Origin: Fen-1258 sp964449775
Lineage (GTDB): Bacteria; Bacteroidota; Ignavibacteria; Ignavibacteriales; Melioribacteraceae
Length of the DNA stretch: 64,000 bases
Direction: 5' to 3'
Assembly: GCA_964449775.1 (NCBI GenBank)
Contig: CAYVBQ010000017.1
Location: 1 to 64,000, forward strand
The position numbers and the translations under genes are program-made. Below the pieces are notes generated by a model. The model was not told where the DNA came from. It did no database searches and saw only the letters and a program-made list of their open reading frames with translations. Of the stretch, positions 34,588 through 43,597 are shown piece by piece (the first letter of the stretch is position 1; each line of letters starts with the position of its first letter).

Positions 34588-36051
34588 TTAGTTAGTAGGT
34601 ATGTTCTTTAATACTGCTGCAAGCAGATTCCAGAATTTGTCTACAGTGCTAATCAGAATTTTTTCATCCGGGGAGTGAACATCCATGAGTGTTGGACCGA
34701 ATGAGATCATATCCATATCAGGATAACGCTCTTTAATAATTCCGCATTCAAGACCCGCGTGAATTGCTTTAACTGCCGGCTCGTTACCATACATTTGATT
34801 ATACACGTTCTTCATAGTAACAAGCACCGGAGAATTAATATCCGGTTTCCATCCCGGGTAACCATCACCTTGAACTACTTCTGCTTTTGCCAATTTGAAT
34901 AATGCGGCAATTGCATTTGAGATATCATGTTTCTCAGATTCAACAGAGCTTCGCTGACTCAATGTAACTTCAACTGCTTTCCCTTTTGTTACTACGACGG
35001 CGAGATTAGTTGATGTCTCCACTAAACCTGGAATATCTGCACTCATCTTTATTACACCGTTAGGAACAGAGTAAAGTGAATCGATCAAATTTTTGGTTGT
35101 GGTTTTGTCCATCACTTTTGATTTTGATTTTGTTTCAGAAGCAGTAACAGTTAATGTTGGTTCAACTGTAGCTAATTCTGCTTGCACAATTTTATTATAT
35201 CTCTCAATAAAAGCGAGAGTCTCGGCAGCAAATTTTTTAGCCACGCGAATAACAGAAAATGTCTCACGTGGAATTGCATTATGTTTGCTTCCACCGTTAA
35301 TACTTACAAGTCGGATACCGAATGTGTAGTTCAATTCGTGCAGTAAGCGCGTCATCAATTTGATTGCGTTACCCCGACCGGTGTTAATATCTAACCCGCT
35401 GTGCCCGCCTTTTAATCCGGTTACTTTTAGTTCAAGTGCTGTTGTTTTAGAAGGAATATCTTTCTGATTGAATCTGAATTTTACAAAAGTATTTTGTCCG
35501 CCGGCGCAACCAATATATAGCGCACCATCTTCTTCGGAATCTAAGTTCATCAATATTTTTCCGCTTAAAAATCCGGGTTTTAATGCTTGTGCACCGAATA
35601 ATCCGGTCTCTTCATCAAGTGTAAATAATGCTTCTATAGGACCGTGTTCAAGATCTTTCGATTCCATAATTGCCAGAGCTGCGGCAACACCAATTCCGTT
35701 ATCACCGCCAAGAGTTGTCCCTTTGGCTTTGACCCAATCGCCATCAATATAACATTGAATTGGATCTTTGTCGAAATCATGAGTAACGTCAGAATTTTTT
35801 TCAGCAACCATATCTAAATGACCTTGCATTACTATGGGTATTAAATTCTCTTTACCGGGAGTAGCCTGTTTACGAATTACAACATTTCCGAATTCATCGC
35901 GAGCGCTTTCTAAATTGTTTTTCTTTGCAACAGAAACAACATACTCCGCGAGTTTTGCTTCCTTACGTGAAGGATGTGGAATTTTGCAAATCTCTTCAAA
36001 ATGATTCCACAACAATTCTGGTTTTAAGTGACCTAATTTTTCTCCCATCAT
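34588..36051 (-). CDS. pepD: Aminoacyl-histidine dipeptidase, M20C
   Basis: A cytosolic di-zinc peptidase (PepD/carnosinase type) that cleaves dipeptides. 487 residues, the usual length. Metal-binding motifs VMQGHLDMVAEK (about 77-88), TLGGDNGIGVAAALAIME (about 114-131) and LFTLDEETGLFGA (Glu pair, about 142-154) are all present, with the lid domain (GLKGGHSGLDINTGRGNAIK) following. Its ATG overlaps the stop of the PqqD-like gene (ATGA), so the two are coupled. Confidence 0.95.
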   Translation of the reverse strand: MMGEKLGHLKPELLWNHFEEICKIPHPSRKEAKLAEYVVSVAKKNNLESARDEFGNVVIRKQATPGKENLIPIVMQGHLDMVAEKNSDVTHDFDKDPIQCYIDGDWVKAKGTTLGGDNGIGVAAALAIMESKDLEHGPIEALFTLDEETGLFGAQALKPGFLSGKILMNLDSEEDGALYIGCAGGQNTFVKFRFNQKDIPSKTTALELKVTGLKGGHSGLDINTGRGNAIKLMTRLLHELNYTFGIRLVSINGGSKHNAIPRETFSVIRVAKKFAAETLAFIERYNKIVQAELATVEPTLTVTASETKSKSKVMDKTTTKNLIDSLYSVPNGVIKMSADIPGLVETSTNLAVVVTKGKAVEVTLSQRSSVESEKHDISNAIAALFKLAKAEVVQGDGYPGWKPDINSPVLVTMKNVYNQMYGNEPAVKAIHAGLECGIIKERYPDMDMISFGPTLMDVHSPDEKILISTVDKFWNLLAAVLKNIPTN

Positions 36052-36422
36052 TTTTCTCCTTTTATTTCTTGGAACGTAATGAATCTTTGTTCATAAAGTG
36101 TGGTTAAATATTTTGTGAGTCTCTCTTCAACCGGATCAATTTTATCTCCGAATTTTTGTGCCAACTCCGCGGCAATCTCCCCTACATTTTTCTTGCCGTC
36201 AATTGCAAGCCATGAGGCAGAACCAATTTCATCTAACTTTAATTTGATGACAGGCGTTTTGAGCATCGGTTCAAAATATTTTTTTGCAAAACGGTTTGTT
36301 ACTTTCGGTATAAGTACAGTTACAAGCTTATTTTCATCAACCTCTTCTTTCAAAATTCTTAAGGGTGTGACTTCAAGATAATTGGCGTTTTTTAATTTTG
36401 CCCTTCGTTGGAAAAAATTCAT
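36048..36422 (-). CDS. PqqD-family (RiPP recognition element-like) protein
   Basis: 124 residues. The C-terminal 80 residues carry the PqqD pattern: VIKLKLDEIGSASWLAIDGK, then NVGEIAAELAQKFGDKIDPVEERL, then a hydrophobic end. In RiPP pathways this winged-helix domain holds the leader peptide for a radical SAM enzyme. Here no radical SAM, precursor peptide or PQQ gene is adjacent; it is instead translationally coupled to pepD. The basic first 20 residues (FFQRRAKLKNANYLEVTPLR) are outside the domain. Similar short PqqD-like proteins without pathway partners occur in Bacteroidota; role unknown. Confidence 0.8.
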   Translation of the reverse strand: MNFFQRRAKLKNANYLEVTPLRILKEEVDENKLVTVLIPKVTNRFAKKYFEPMLKTPVIKLKLDEIGSASWLAIDGKKNVGEIAAELAQKFGDKIDPVEERLTKYLTTLYEQRFITFQEIKGEK

Positions 36423-36510
36423 TTAGTAATCCTTATGGTTGATAATTCTGAGGAATTCGCAATGCCACTGCATCGGTATTACGGAGAATCTGAAAACATT
36501 TTGATTAGAG

Positions 36511-36540
36511 TCCCGACACCGCCCAAAGGTAGTGTCGGGA
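36511..36540 (-). terminator. Hairpin after the OPT transporter gene
   Basis: TCCCGACAC and GTGTCGGGA form a nine-base-pair GC-rich stem with a 12-base loop, ten bases beyond the stop of the OPT gene on the minus strand. The tail read on that strand is only moderately T-rich, so termination is likely but not certain. It lies between OPT and the PqqD-like gene. Confidence 0.6.
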
Positions 36541-36549
36541 TTAACTAAA

Positions 36550-38499
36550 TTACATAGATACAGATGGCGGTGCCGGATCTTCCGGTTTGCCTGCATTCTT
36601 CACAGGAATTCTGATCAGCAACCATGCAATCAAAGCAATTACTAATAAACTTAAATAGAAACTTGGTGCTTCAAAAATATGAAAGATTGGGATTTCAAAA
36701 AATGCCAAACCTGCAAACAGAAGACCAATTAACGCTTCACCTGCAATTAGTCCGGCTGCTATCAATATTCCGTTATTTTCTACTCTTGATTTTTGTGCAT
36801 CATTAAATTGTTTTTTCGCATTTACTTTTTCAACAACTCCTTTTATCAAACCGCCTACAAAAATCGCAAATGTAGTTCCTAAAGGAAGATACATACCAAC
36901 GCTTACCAACATCGGACTCTTTACGTTCATCATAATAAATCCTACACCCATTAACATTCCCGTAAATATTAAGATCCATTCCATATCTCCGGAAACAATT
37001 CCTTTAGAGAGAATTGCCATCAAACTAGCTTGAGGCGCAGGAAGATGTTCTCCGCCAAATCCTGTTCCGCCCATTTTTATATCACCTTCATGTAAAATAA
37101 TTAGCGGTATGAACATAACAGCCGCGGAAATTGCAACACCAATTAAATCGCCAGCCTGCATCTTCCAGGGTGTACCGCCAAGTATGTGCCCTGCTTTTAG
37201 ATCCTGAAGCATTTCACCGGCAACAGCAGCAGCAACACAAACAACAGCAGCAACACCAAGTACAGCCGCTACTCCCTGCATACCTTTCATTCCAAGAGCA
37301 ACCATCAACAACGCTGCTATAACCAAGGTAGAAAGTGTCAGACCGCTGATAGGGTTGTTACTCGAACCAATAATTCCAACAAGGTATCCGGAAACCGCCG
37401 CGAAGAAAAATCCTGCTACAATCATTACAACTGTTGCGACCAAAGCTGCTAAAATATTTTGAGCAAAATAGTTGTAAATAAAAAATGTTGCTACACCTGT
37501 TAAAAGGATTCCAATTATTACCCATTTGAATGATATATCTTTTTCAATTCGATCTACAACATGTTCGCCTGAAGCGGCTTTTTTAACATCGCCTATAGAG
37601 CGTGAAATTCCGGTGATCAAATTTTTTCTCATTTTCCATAATGTAAATGTAGCACCTACCAACATTCCTCCGATAGCAATCGGACGTACATAGGTTCTCC
37701 AAACTTGAATAATAGTTCCTGCCCAATCTTGTCCTTCCATTGGTATTGACCCGAATTTAAAATAAGCAATGATAGGTGCTAAAAGTCCCCAAGCTATAAC
37801 ACCACCACTAAAGTTCAAAGCAGCTAAACGCGGACCGATAATATAACCAACACCCATGTAGGCAGGGCTTACATCCGGAGAACGGAATAATATATTACCT
37901 TTACTTAAGGAGATCATTCCATCTGCACTGGTAGCAAATAATCTAAATTGACCTAATGCTTGAATAGCGGCACCAAAACCCATTGCACCAAATAAAAATT
38001 TTGAGCCGGTTCCGCCGTGACGACCAGCTTTATGTATTTCTGCAGCAGCAACAGATTCCGGAAAAGGAAGTTCAACATCTTCGACCATAACTCTTCGTAA
38101 TAATGCAACAAACATAATTCCTAGTACACCGCCTGCCATCATTATAGCTGCAGACAGCACATAATTGCCCGGAGTAAAGAATGGATTCCAAATTCCAGCA
38201 ATAAAAAAAGCAGGTAAAGTAAAAATTGCACCTGCTGCAATTGATTCCCCAATTGAACCAACCGTACGGGCAAAATTCTCTTCAAGTATCGTTCCCTTGA
38301 AAAGTTTAATGATTGCCATTCCAATCACAGCGGCAGGGTACGTAGCGGCAATTGTCATTCCAGCTTTCAATCCTAAATAGGCATTTGCTGCACCTAGAAC
38401 AACCGCAAGAACAAGCCCGATCAAAAGAGCGCGTATTGTAAATTCTGCCATGTTTGTTTCTGATGAAACAAATGGAACATGTTTCTTTTGTTCCGCCAT
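36550..38499 (-). CDS. OPT family oligopeptide transporter
   Basis: A 649-residue inner-membrane transporter with about 15 helices. Typical OPT text is seen: AYLGLKAGMTIAATYPAAV (first conserved loop), RTVGSIGESIAAGAIFTLPA, LPFPESVAAAEIHKAG, GIIGSSNNPISGLTLSTL, and AGHILGGTPWKMQAGDLIG. The bacterial branch of this family takes up small peptides, probably with protons or sodium. The neighbours are PepD, an MFS permease and an M29 aminopeptidase, so uptake followed by cytosolic hydrolysis is a coherent reading. Confidence 0.94.
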   Translation of the reverse strand: MAEQKKHVPFVSSETNMAEFTIRALLIGLVLAVVLGAANAYLGLKAGMTIAATYPAAVIGMAIIKLFKGTILEENFARTVGSIGESIAAGAIFTLPAFFIAGIWNPFFTPGNYVLSAAIMMAGGVLGIMFVALLRRVMVEDVELPFPESVAAAEIHKAGRHGGTGSKFLFGAMGFGAAIQALGQFRLFATSADGMISLSKGNILFRSPDVSPAYMGVGYIIGPRLAALNFSGGVIAWGLLAPIIAYFKFGSIPMEGQDWAGTIIQVWRTYVRPIAIGGMLVGATFTLWKMRKNLITGISRSIGDVKKAASGEHVVDRIEKDISFKWVIIGILLTGVATFFIYNYFAQNILAALVATVVMIVAGFFFAAVSGYLVGIIGSSNNPISGLTLSTLVIAALLMVALGMKGMQGVAAVLGVAAVVCVAAAVAGEMLQDLKAGHILGGTPWKMQAGDLIGVAISAAVMFIPLIILHEGDIKMGGTGFGGEHLPAPQASLMAILSKGIVSGDMEWILIFTGMLMGVGFIMMNVKSPMLVSVGMYLPLGTTFAIFVGGLIKGVVEKVNAKKQFNDAQKSRVENNGILIAAGLIAGEALIGLLFAGLAFFEIPIFHIFEAPSFYLSLLVIALIAWLLIRIPVKNAGKPEDPAPPSVSM

Positions 38500-38609
38500 A
38501 TTTTTTCTCCTGTAAATGGTGAGATAGTTTATTTAGTGAAGATCATTTGAAAACTATTCCATAATGCTTCGGCTAATATAAATATGAATCCTTAGCCGAG
38601 CAACTCAAT

Positions 38610-38678
38610 AATTTAGAATTACGAATTGAGAATTGAGAAGTTAATTTAGATTAAATCTCAATTCTAAATTCTCAATTC
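38610..38678. repeat. AT-rich hairpin after the TIGR02757 gene
   Basis: The phrase GAATTGAGAATTGAGA (38623-38638) is matched by its complement TCTCAATTC...CTCAATTC (38656-38678), with several alternative registers because the unit AATTGAG is itself repeated. It abuts the stop codon of the TIGR02757 gene on the minus strand and probably ends that transcript. Confidence 0.55.
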
Positions 38679-39471
38679 AAAAAAGTAGTTTTCTCATACC
38701 AATATGGCATATTGCAAAATCATATTTAACAGGATCGGAAGCATCAAATCTTTTCAAGTGTTCAGTAATTTCTTCAGCCATCTGCCATGATTCATTTTTT
38801 TTCTTAGTTAGTTTTAATTGCTTACAGATTTTAGCAACATGAGTATCAACCGGTATAACAAGTTTTGAAGGAGGTATTTCATTCCACAAACCAAAATCGA
38901 GTTGATCTTTTCGAATCATCCACCTCAGAAATAAATTCATTCTTTTGCAAGCGCTTCCTTTCAATGGATCCGGAATCATGAATTTAATTCCGTGAGTAAT
39001 ACTTCCCTTCTTGGAAATTATATCTAGAAAATTTTGAGAGAAAAAGGAGACTGTGTTCTTCAGATTTGGATCTTTCTCGAAGTAATAGAGGAGAAATAGA
39101 TATTTTAGCGAGCCATAGTTCGAATAAATTTTATTTAGTGCAAAAAAGAATTTAGCTACATCTTCGCCGGTATAGAAACGATGTTTAAGATCCTTAAAAA
39201 TTTTTAAGCCGTTAGCGAAAGTGTAATTCTTCACAAATTCATATGGCTGGTTATTCATTAACAGATGGATGTTGTTTATTGAAGTATTAATCTGCTTTAC
39301 ATTCCCATAAGCAAAAACCGATGAGATAAATGCCGAGATTTCTATATCAAAATAATTGTTGAATCGATGGGGAAATTCTAATGGATCCGGTGAAATTTGC
39401 GAATAGTCGAAATATTTGTAATGATGATCTAACTTTTTCTTTAACGTGATTTCTTTCTGAGTAAGTAACAA
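38677..39471 (-). CDS. TIGR02757 (DUF2400) family protein
   Basis: A 264-residue helical protein. The family pattern is visible in DPLEFPHRFNNYFDIEISAFISSVFAYG split as DPLEFPHRFNN and DIEISAFISSVFAYGNV (about residues 32-58), PDPLKGSACKRMNLFLRWM (about 167-186), and VIPVDTHVAKICKQL (about 205-219). The last resembles the DTHV element of HhH-GPD DNA glycosylase folds, but no catalytic activity is established for the family. No ATG is available at the family N-terminus; the start is TTG at 39471, with AAAGGG upstream. Confidence 0.85.
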   Translation of the reverse strand: MLLTQKEITLKKKLDHHYKYFDYSQISPDPLEFPHRFNNYFDIEISAFISSVFAYGNVKQINTSINNIHLLMNNQPYEFVKNYTFANGLKIFKDLKHRFYTGEDVAKFFFALNKIYSNYGSLKYLFLLYYFEKDPNLKNTVSFFSQNFLDIISKKGSITHGIKFMIPDPLKGSACKRMNLFLRWMIRKDQLDFGLWNEIPPSKLVIPVDTHVAKICKQLKLTKKKNESWQMAEEITEHLKRFDASDPVKYDFAICHIGMRKLLF

Positions 39472-39499
39472 AAAATTTTCCCTTTGTAATCCATTTTTT

Positions 39500-39552
39500 C
39501 ATGCTTATGATCGTAATTTTGATCACGATTACGAACACGATCATGAGCAAGA
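39500..39552. repeat. Degenerate hexamer hairpin, copy 3
   Basis: Units ATGCTT, ATGATC, GTAATT, TTGATC are followed by the complementary kind ACGATT, ACGAAC, ACGATC, ATGAGC and then AAGAAATATT. The halves pair around TTTTGATCACGATT. It occupies the spacer between pdxJ and the TIGR02757 gene. Confidence 0.7.
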
Positions 39553-39566
39553 AATATTTTTATAAC

Positions 39567-40289
39567 CTAGTGTTTTTGATTTCTCGTCAACGCAATCATC
39601 TCTTTGACAGCCTGCTCAACACCAACGTACATTGCACGCGCAAGAACAGCATGACCAATGCTAACCTCATCAATCTCTTCAATTGCCAGGAATTCTTTCA
39701 TGTTGATATAGTTCAGACCATGACCGGCATTCACACCGAGTCCAAGTCTTTTTGCGTGTTTAGCTGCTATTCGAACACGTTCAAGTTCGTCAAAAATATC
39801 TTCTTCGCTTGTAGCGTTTGCATAGTTCCCTGTATGGATTTCGATTAAGTCGGCATTTATTTCTGCGGCTGCATCAATTTGATTAACATCCGGTTCGATG
39901 AATAAAGAAACCGGAATATCTGCGGCATGTAACCGCTCAATTGCAGAGCGAATTTGTTTTATATTATCAATAACATTAATTCCACCTTCGGTGGTAAGTT
40001 CTTGTCTTTTCTCCGGAACGAGTGTTGCTAATTCCGGTTGTATATCAGATGCAATTTTAATGATCTCATCCACAGGAGCCATTTCAAGATCGAGTTTTGT
40101 GGTGATCAATTCCCTAAGAAGTCGAACATCACGTTCGTTGATATGTCTGCGGTCTTCTCTTAAATGAACCACAATTCCATCAACTCCGAACTGCTCTGCC
40201 ATTAGTGCAAAAGTAACAGGATCTGGTTGTGTTTCACCGCGTGCATTTCGCAATGTAGCAACATGATCGACATTTATACAAAATCTCAT
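39567..40289 (-). CDS. pdxJ: Pyridoxine 5'-phosphate synthase
   Basis: Condenses 1-deoxyxylulose-5-phosphate with 3-amino-2-oxopropyl phosphate to pyridoxine 5'-phosphate. 240 residues, standard length. Signature segments are FCINVDHVATLRNARG (about 3-18), VHLREDRRHI (about 41-50), ELATLVPEKRQELTTEGG, SLFIEPDV, EIHTGNYA and GLGVNAGHGLNYINM. No other deoxyxylulose-pathway or vitamin B6 gene is in the window. GGTTG-type weak ribosome-binding sequence precedes the ATG. Confidence 0.97.
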   Translation of the reverse strand: MRFCINVDHVATLRNARGETQPDPVTFALMAEQFGVDGIVVHLREDRRHINERDVRLLRELITTKLDLEMAPVDEIIKIASDIQPELATLVPEKRQELTTEGGINVIDNIKQIRSAIERLHAADIPVSLFIEPDVNQIDAAAEINADLIEIHTGNYANATSEEDIFDELERVRIAAKHAKRLGLGVNAGHGLNYINMKEFLAIEEIDEVSIGHAVLARAMYVGVEQAVKEMIALTRNQKH

Positions 40290-40359
40290 TTTTCAACCTT
40301 TTAAAAATTTGTTGTTAGTAAATTAGAAAAAAAATCGAAGAGAATCTTTTATGAACTAT

Positions 40360-40986
40360 TTATTGTAGTCTGATGGAACCAATGGAGGATTTTATAGATG
40401 GCTGTGTGCTTACTAAGTAACCGGCTGGGATTGTGTAATCGAATTCAAGTATATCACCGTTTATATTTAGAAAAAACAACTTAAATGAGACGAGATTGTA
40501 TTTCTCGATCTTAAATTGGGAGAAATATATTTTTGAATGAACAAAGTTTCCTGAGATGAGTTTATCATTTTTATGTTTTGAGCTTATCAAACCCTTGTAG
40601 AAATTCAGGCGGGCGCTCTTTGCCAAAGTGGTGTCATTCGTAACAACTTTTCCAACACTCAGCAATCCACCTGTGGAATCATCAAAGAAAACATATGTGG
40701 GTAAATAGACGAAGTGATCGTTCGGATTTGCAGAATCGTGCGCTTCAACCTTTTTAGATATGGAAGTTTGTTGTAATTCCCAATTCACCGGTGGATAAAA
40801 TTTTAAGCCAAATTCCTGATCAACAACCTCGATTCCAAGCATAGATTTATCGAAAGAGAAATAATCAGAATCGTTTTGACCATTATCCCCTTTCCCACAT
40901 GAAAAAAGTAACATCGCCACTACAATAACAGATAGAAATGAATAAATCAGCTTATATGTTTGGAGATATCTTATTATTTTTTTCAT
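40360..40986 (-). CDS. Lipoprotein of unknown function
   Basis: The open frame extends to 41079, but the ATG at 40986 is chosen because it gives a classical lipoprotein signal: MKKIIRYLQTYKLIYSF, a hydrophobic core, and the lipobox LLFSCGKG with the acylated Cys. The mature part (about 185 residues) is polar with beta-strand character (GLKFYPPVNWELQQTS; FKIEKYNLVSFKLFFLN). No family is recognised. It is divergent from the lysine aminotransferase gene. Confidence 0.65.
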   Translation of the reverse strand: MKKIIRYLQTYKLIYSFLSVIVVAMLLFSCGKGDNGQNDSDYFSFDKSMLGIEVVDQEFGLKFYPPVNWELQQTSISKKVEAHDSANPNDHFVYLPTYVFFDDSTGGLLSVGKVVTNDTTLAKSARLNFYKGLISSKHKNDKLISGNFVHSKIYFSQFKIEKYNLVSFKLFFLNINGDILEFDYTIPAGYLVSTQPSIKSSIGSIRLQ

Positions 40987-41233
40987 AATACCAACTGATG
41001 AATAAAAACTTCTCTTTAGATAATGCAATTGAAAGTTCTCGTAAATATAACTATCTTTAATCAGAAAATTTAGTGACATATGTGCAAGTATAAAATATTT
41101 TCAAAAATAACAGGCAGAAAGAATCTTCGGAATTACATTTCATCCCGCTTTGAACAAGTTTTCTAATTTACTTTCCATCTTTTTTTGATTTTCCCAACTG
41201 ATTTACTCACATTTCTATTATTAAGGTGGAAAA

Positions 41234-42598
41234 ATGATGGATACATCAATTAACATTTTAGACTCGGAAAAAATTAACACTCACATTACAGCACAAAACG
41301 TTCACGATATTCTCCGCAAGAAGATGCTTATTGATGGATTTGATTTTGTATTCGACTTAGAAAAAAGCCATGGTCTCACAATCGTCGATGAAAAAACCGG
41401 CGATGAATTTTTGGATTTCTTTTCTTTCTTCGCCTCTTCTCCCGTTGGTATTAATCATCCAAAGATTAATAATCCCGAATTTCGGGAGGAACTTGCCACT
41501 GCTGCGATCAATAAACCATCGAATTCCGATATCTATACAGTAGAGATGGCTAAATTTGTTGATACACTAAGTCGTGTTGCGGTGCCAGATTATTTCAAAC
41601 ATCTATTCTTTATAGATGGCGGCGCACTTGCAGTTGAAAATGGTTTGAAAGTTGCATTCGATTGGAAAGTCCGTAAAAATTTTATAAAAGGATATAAAGA
41701 AGAACGCGGGCATCAGGTGATCCATTTCCGCGAAGCGTTCCATGGACGTTCCGGTTATACAATGTCTCTCACAAATACCGATCCGGTTAAAATTGCGTAT
41801 TATCCAAAATTCAACTGGCCAAGAATAGTTAACCCAAAGATCAAATTCCCTCTTAAAGAAAATCTTGATGAAGTTATCAATTTAGAGAATAAAGCCATAA
41901 CAGAAATTTATGCTGCTATTAAAAATAATCTCGATGATATTGCGGTTATAATTATCGAACCAATACAGGGCGAAGGCGGAGATAATTTCTTCCGGAAAGA
42001 GTTTTTCGTGAAACTTCGTGAGATTGCTGACGAGAATGAAATATTGCTAATGTTTGATGAAGTTCAAACTGGAATAGGAATGACAGGTAAAATGTGGGCA
42101 CATGAATATTTTGTTGAACCGGATATTATGGCTTTCGGCAAGAAGACTCATATTTGCGGAATAATGGCTTCAGATCGAATCGATGACGTTGAAGAAAATG
42201 TCTTCAAAAAATCAAGCCGAATCAATTCTACATGGGGCGGTAATTTGACCGACATGGTTCGTTGCAGAAGAAACCTTGAGATCATTGAGGAAGAAAATTT
42301 AGTTCAAAATGCACAAGTGATGGGAAAATATCTTCTGAATAATTTGGAAGAAATTCAAAATGAATATTCTGGATACATTAGCCAAGCTCGTGGATTTGGT
42401 TTGATGTGTTCATTCAATTTGCCGTCTGCAGAGATGAGGAAGAAATTTTTGGACGAACTTTATAAAAATAGACTGTTGATACTAGGATGTGGAAGTCAAT
42501 CGGTCAGATTCAGACCAACACTAACTATCACCAAAGAAAATATTGATGACGGAATGGTCAAAATAAAAAACGTACTTCACAAACTTCATTCACTTTAA
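41234..42598 (+). CDS. lat: L-lysine 6-transaminase
   Basis: Moves the epsilon-amino group of lysine to 2-oxoglutarate, giving aminoadipate semialdehyde; PLP-dependent, cytosolic, class III aminotransferase. 454 residues. The N-terminal motif NVHDILRKKMLIDGFDFVFD is characteristic of this enzyme. The cofactor-binding Asp lies in LLMFDEVQTGIGMTGKMW, and the PLP lysine in AFGKKTHICGIM (about residue 306). AAGGTGG precedes the ATG. It stands alone, followed by its own terminator, so lysine breakdown or aminoadipate supply cannot be decided. Confidence 0.93.
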   Translation: MMDTSINILDSEKINTHITAQNVHDILRKKMLIDGFDFVFDLEKSHGLTIVDEKTGDEFLDFFSFFASSPVGINHPKINNPEFREELATAAINKPSNSDIYTVEMAKFVDTLSRVAVPDYFKHLFFIDGGALAVENGLKVAFDWKVRKNFIKGYKEERGHQVIHFREAFHGRSGYTMSLTNTDPVKIAYYPKFNWPRIVNPKIKFPLKENLDEVINLENKAITEIYAAIKNNLDDIAVIIIEPIQGEGGDNFFRKEFFVKLREIADENEILLMFDEVQTGIGMTGKMWAHEYFVEPDIMAFGKKTHICGIMASDRIDDVEENVFKKSSRINSTWGGNLTDMVRCRRNLEIIEEENLVQNAQVMGKYLLNNLEEIQNEYSGYISQARGFGLMCSFNLPSAEMRKKFLDELYKNRLLILGCGSQSVRFRPTLTITKENIDDGMVKIKNVLHKLHSL

Positions 42599-42611
42599 AA
42601 CTGGCATTTAT

Positions 42612-42641
42612 AAAAAGCTCCGAGTATTCGGAGCTTTTTTT
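42612..42641 (+). terminator. Rho-independent terminator after lat
   Basis: AAAAAGCTCCGA and TCGGAGCTTTTTT form a stem with a four-base loop (GTAT), ending in seven T residues. It starts 13 bases after the lat stop codon and is the clearest intrinsic terminator in the window. Confidence 0.95.
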
Positions 42642-42754
42642 ATTTCAATAAGAGAGAATAATTATTTTGTATTACTACTTCCCAATTAATAAACAACTAT
42701 TTTTGAATCCAGATGACCTCCGCGATCCAATCATATCATTGAAATTTTGAACAG

Positions 42755-43168
42755 CTATACTTTATAACTCTTAAATCTTATTGCACCGTTCATGATGGTC
42801 AGACTATTCCAAAGCTGAAATCCTCCTGCTAAAGATCTGTCATTCCCAATCCATGTATCAATACTTCCATTTATATCGCCATAATTTGTACCCTTAAGAA
42901 CAAACGTCACAATCATATGTTTTTCTACAAGAGTACCGATAAAATTAAATGTTATTCCATTCCAATTCCCTATGCCTGAGAGTTTATTACCTTCATGCGA
43001 TAACAATAGGACTATGTTTGGATCCTCACCTTGAGAAGATTCATATGGAACAGATTGATATTGACCTGTATAGTTAGGAGCTTCTACTACCTCGGTAGTA
43101 GATTCCGGATTGCAGCCCATCATCGCAAAAATGAATGCAATCACAATTGTGAAATATTTTGTTTTCAT
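42755..43168 (-). CDS. Small lipoprotein of unknown function
   Basis: The start at 43168 is chosen over longer options because it yields a lipoprotein signal: MKTKYFTIVIAFIFAMMGC with the Cys at residue 19. The mature part of about 118 residues is beta-rich (IVLLLSHEGNKLSGIGNWNG; TWIGNDRSLAGGFQLWN), as in small lipocalin-like or ligand-binding lipoproteins, but no family is recognised. It is convergent with lat. Confidence 0.62.
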   Translation of the reverse strand: MKTKYFTIVIAFIFAMMGCNPESTTEVVEAPNYTGQYQSVPYESSQGEDPNIVLLLSHEGNKLSGIGNWNGITFNFIGTLVEKHMIVTFVLKGTNYGDINGSIDTWIGNDRSLAGGFQLWNSLTIMNGAIRFKSYKV

Positions 43169-43597
43169 TTTGAATTCCATTTCTAATTCTTTCATCCATG
43201 AATTAAAACAACTTCTTTTTACTTCTACCACATTATCGGATGGACTTCTGCGATGTTTAGAAAAAAATAAAATTATTTTATTAATATTTTTTATCGTAAC
43301 GATTTTATTAAAGTGCTATCAACAAAAAAGATTTTACTTCGATAGTTGTAGATTATTGAAAGATTGGATTAATGCTTTGGAGGTCTTTAGATGATTGGGC
43401 TCTATTAAGCTAAATTAGTTGAATGGTAATCTGATAGGTATCCAATTCACATTTGATGAGGCAGTCACTCATACTAATTCTTCATTTTAAATATTTTGTA
43501 TATTACATTTAGACTTAGAGATAAATCGTGATAATCTGCTTCTGAATAGAGTAAATGAATAATCATTAGAATTAAAAAACAACACTGATAGTGGAGA
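43169..43597. other. Spacer without recognisable genes
   Basis: About 430 AT-rich bases between divergent genes. I see no convincing open frame, RNA gene or repeat. The promoters for rsmI and the lipoprotein gene should lie here. Confidence 0.4.

Noticed and set aside
37131..37322. Gln-rich plus-strand frame inside the OPT gene
   Set aside because: It is the antisense of Ala/Gly/Val-rich membrane helices and has no own start signal.
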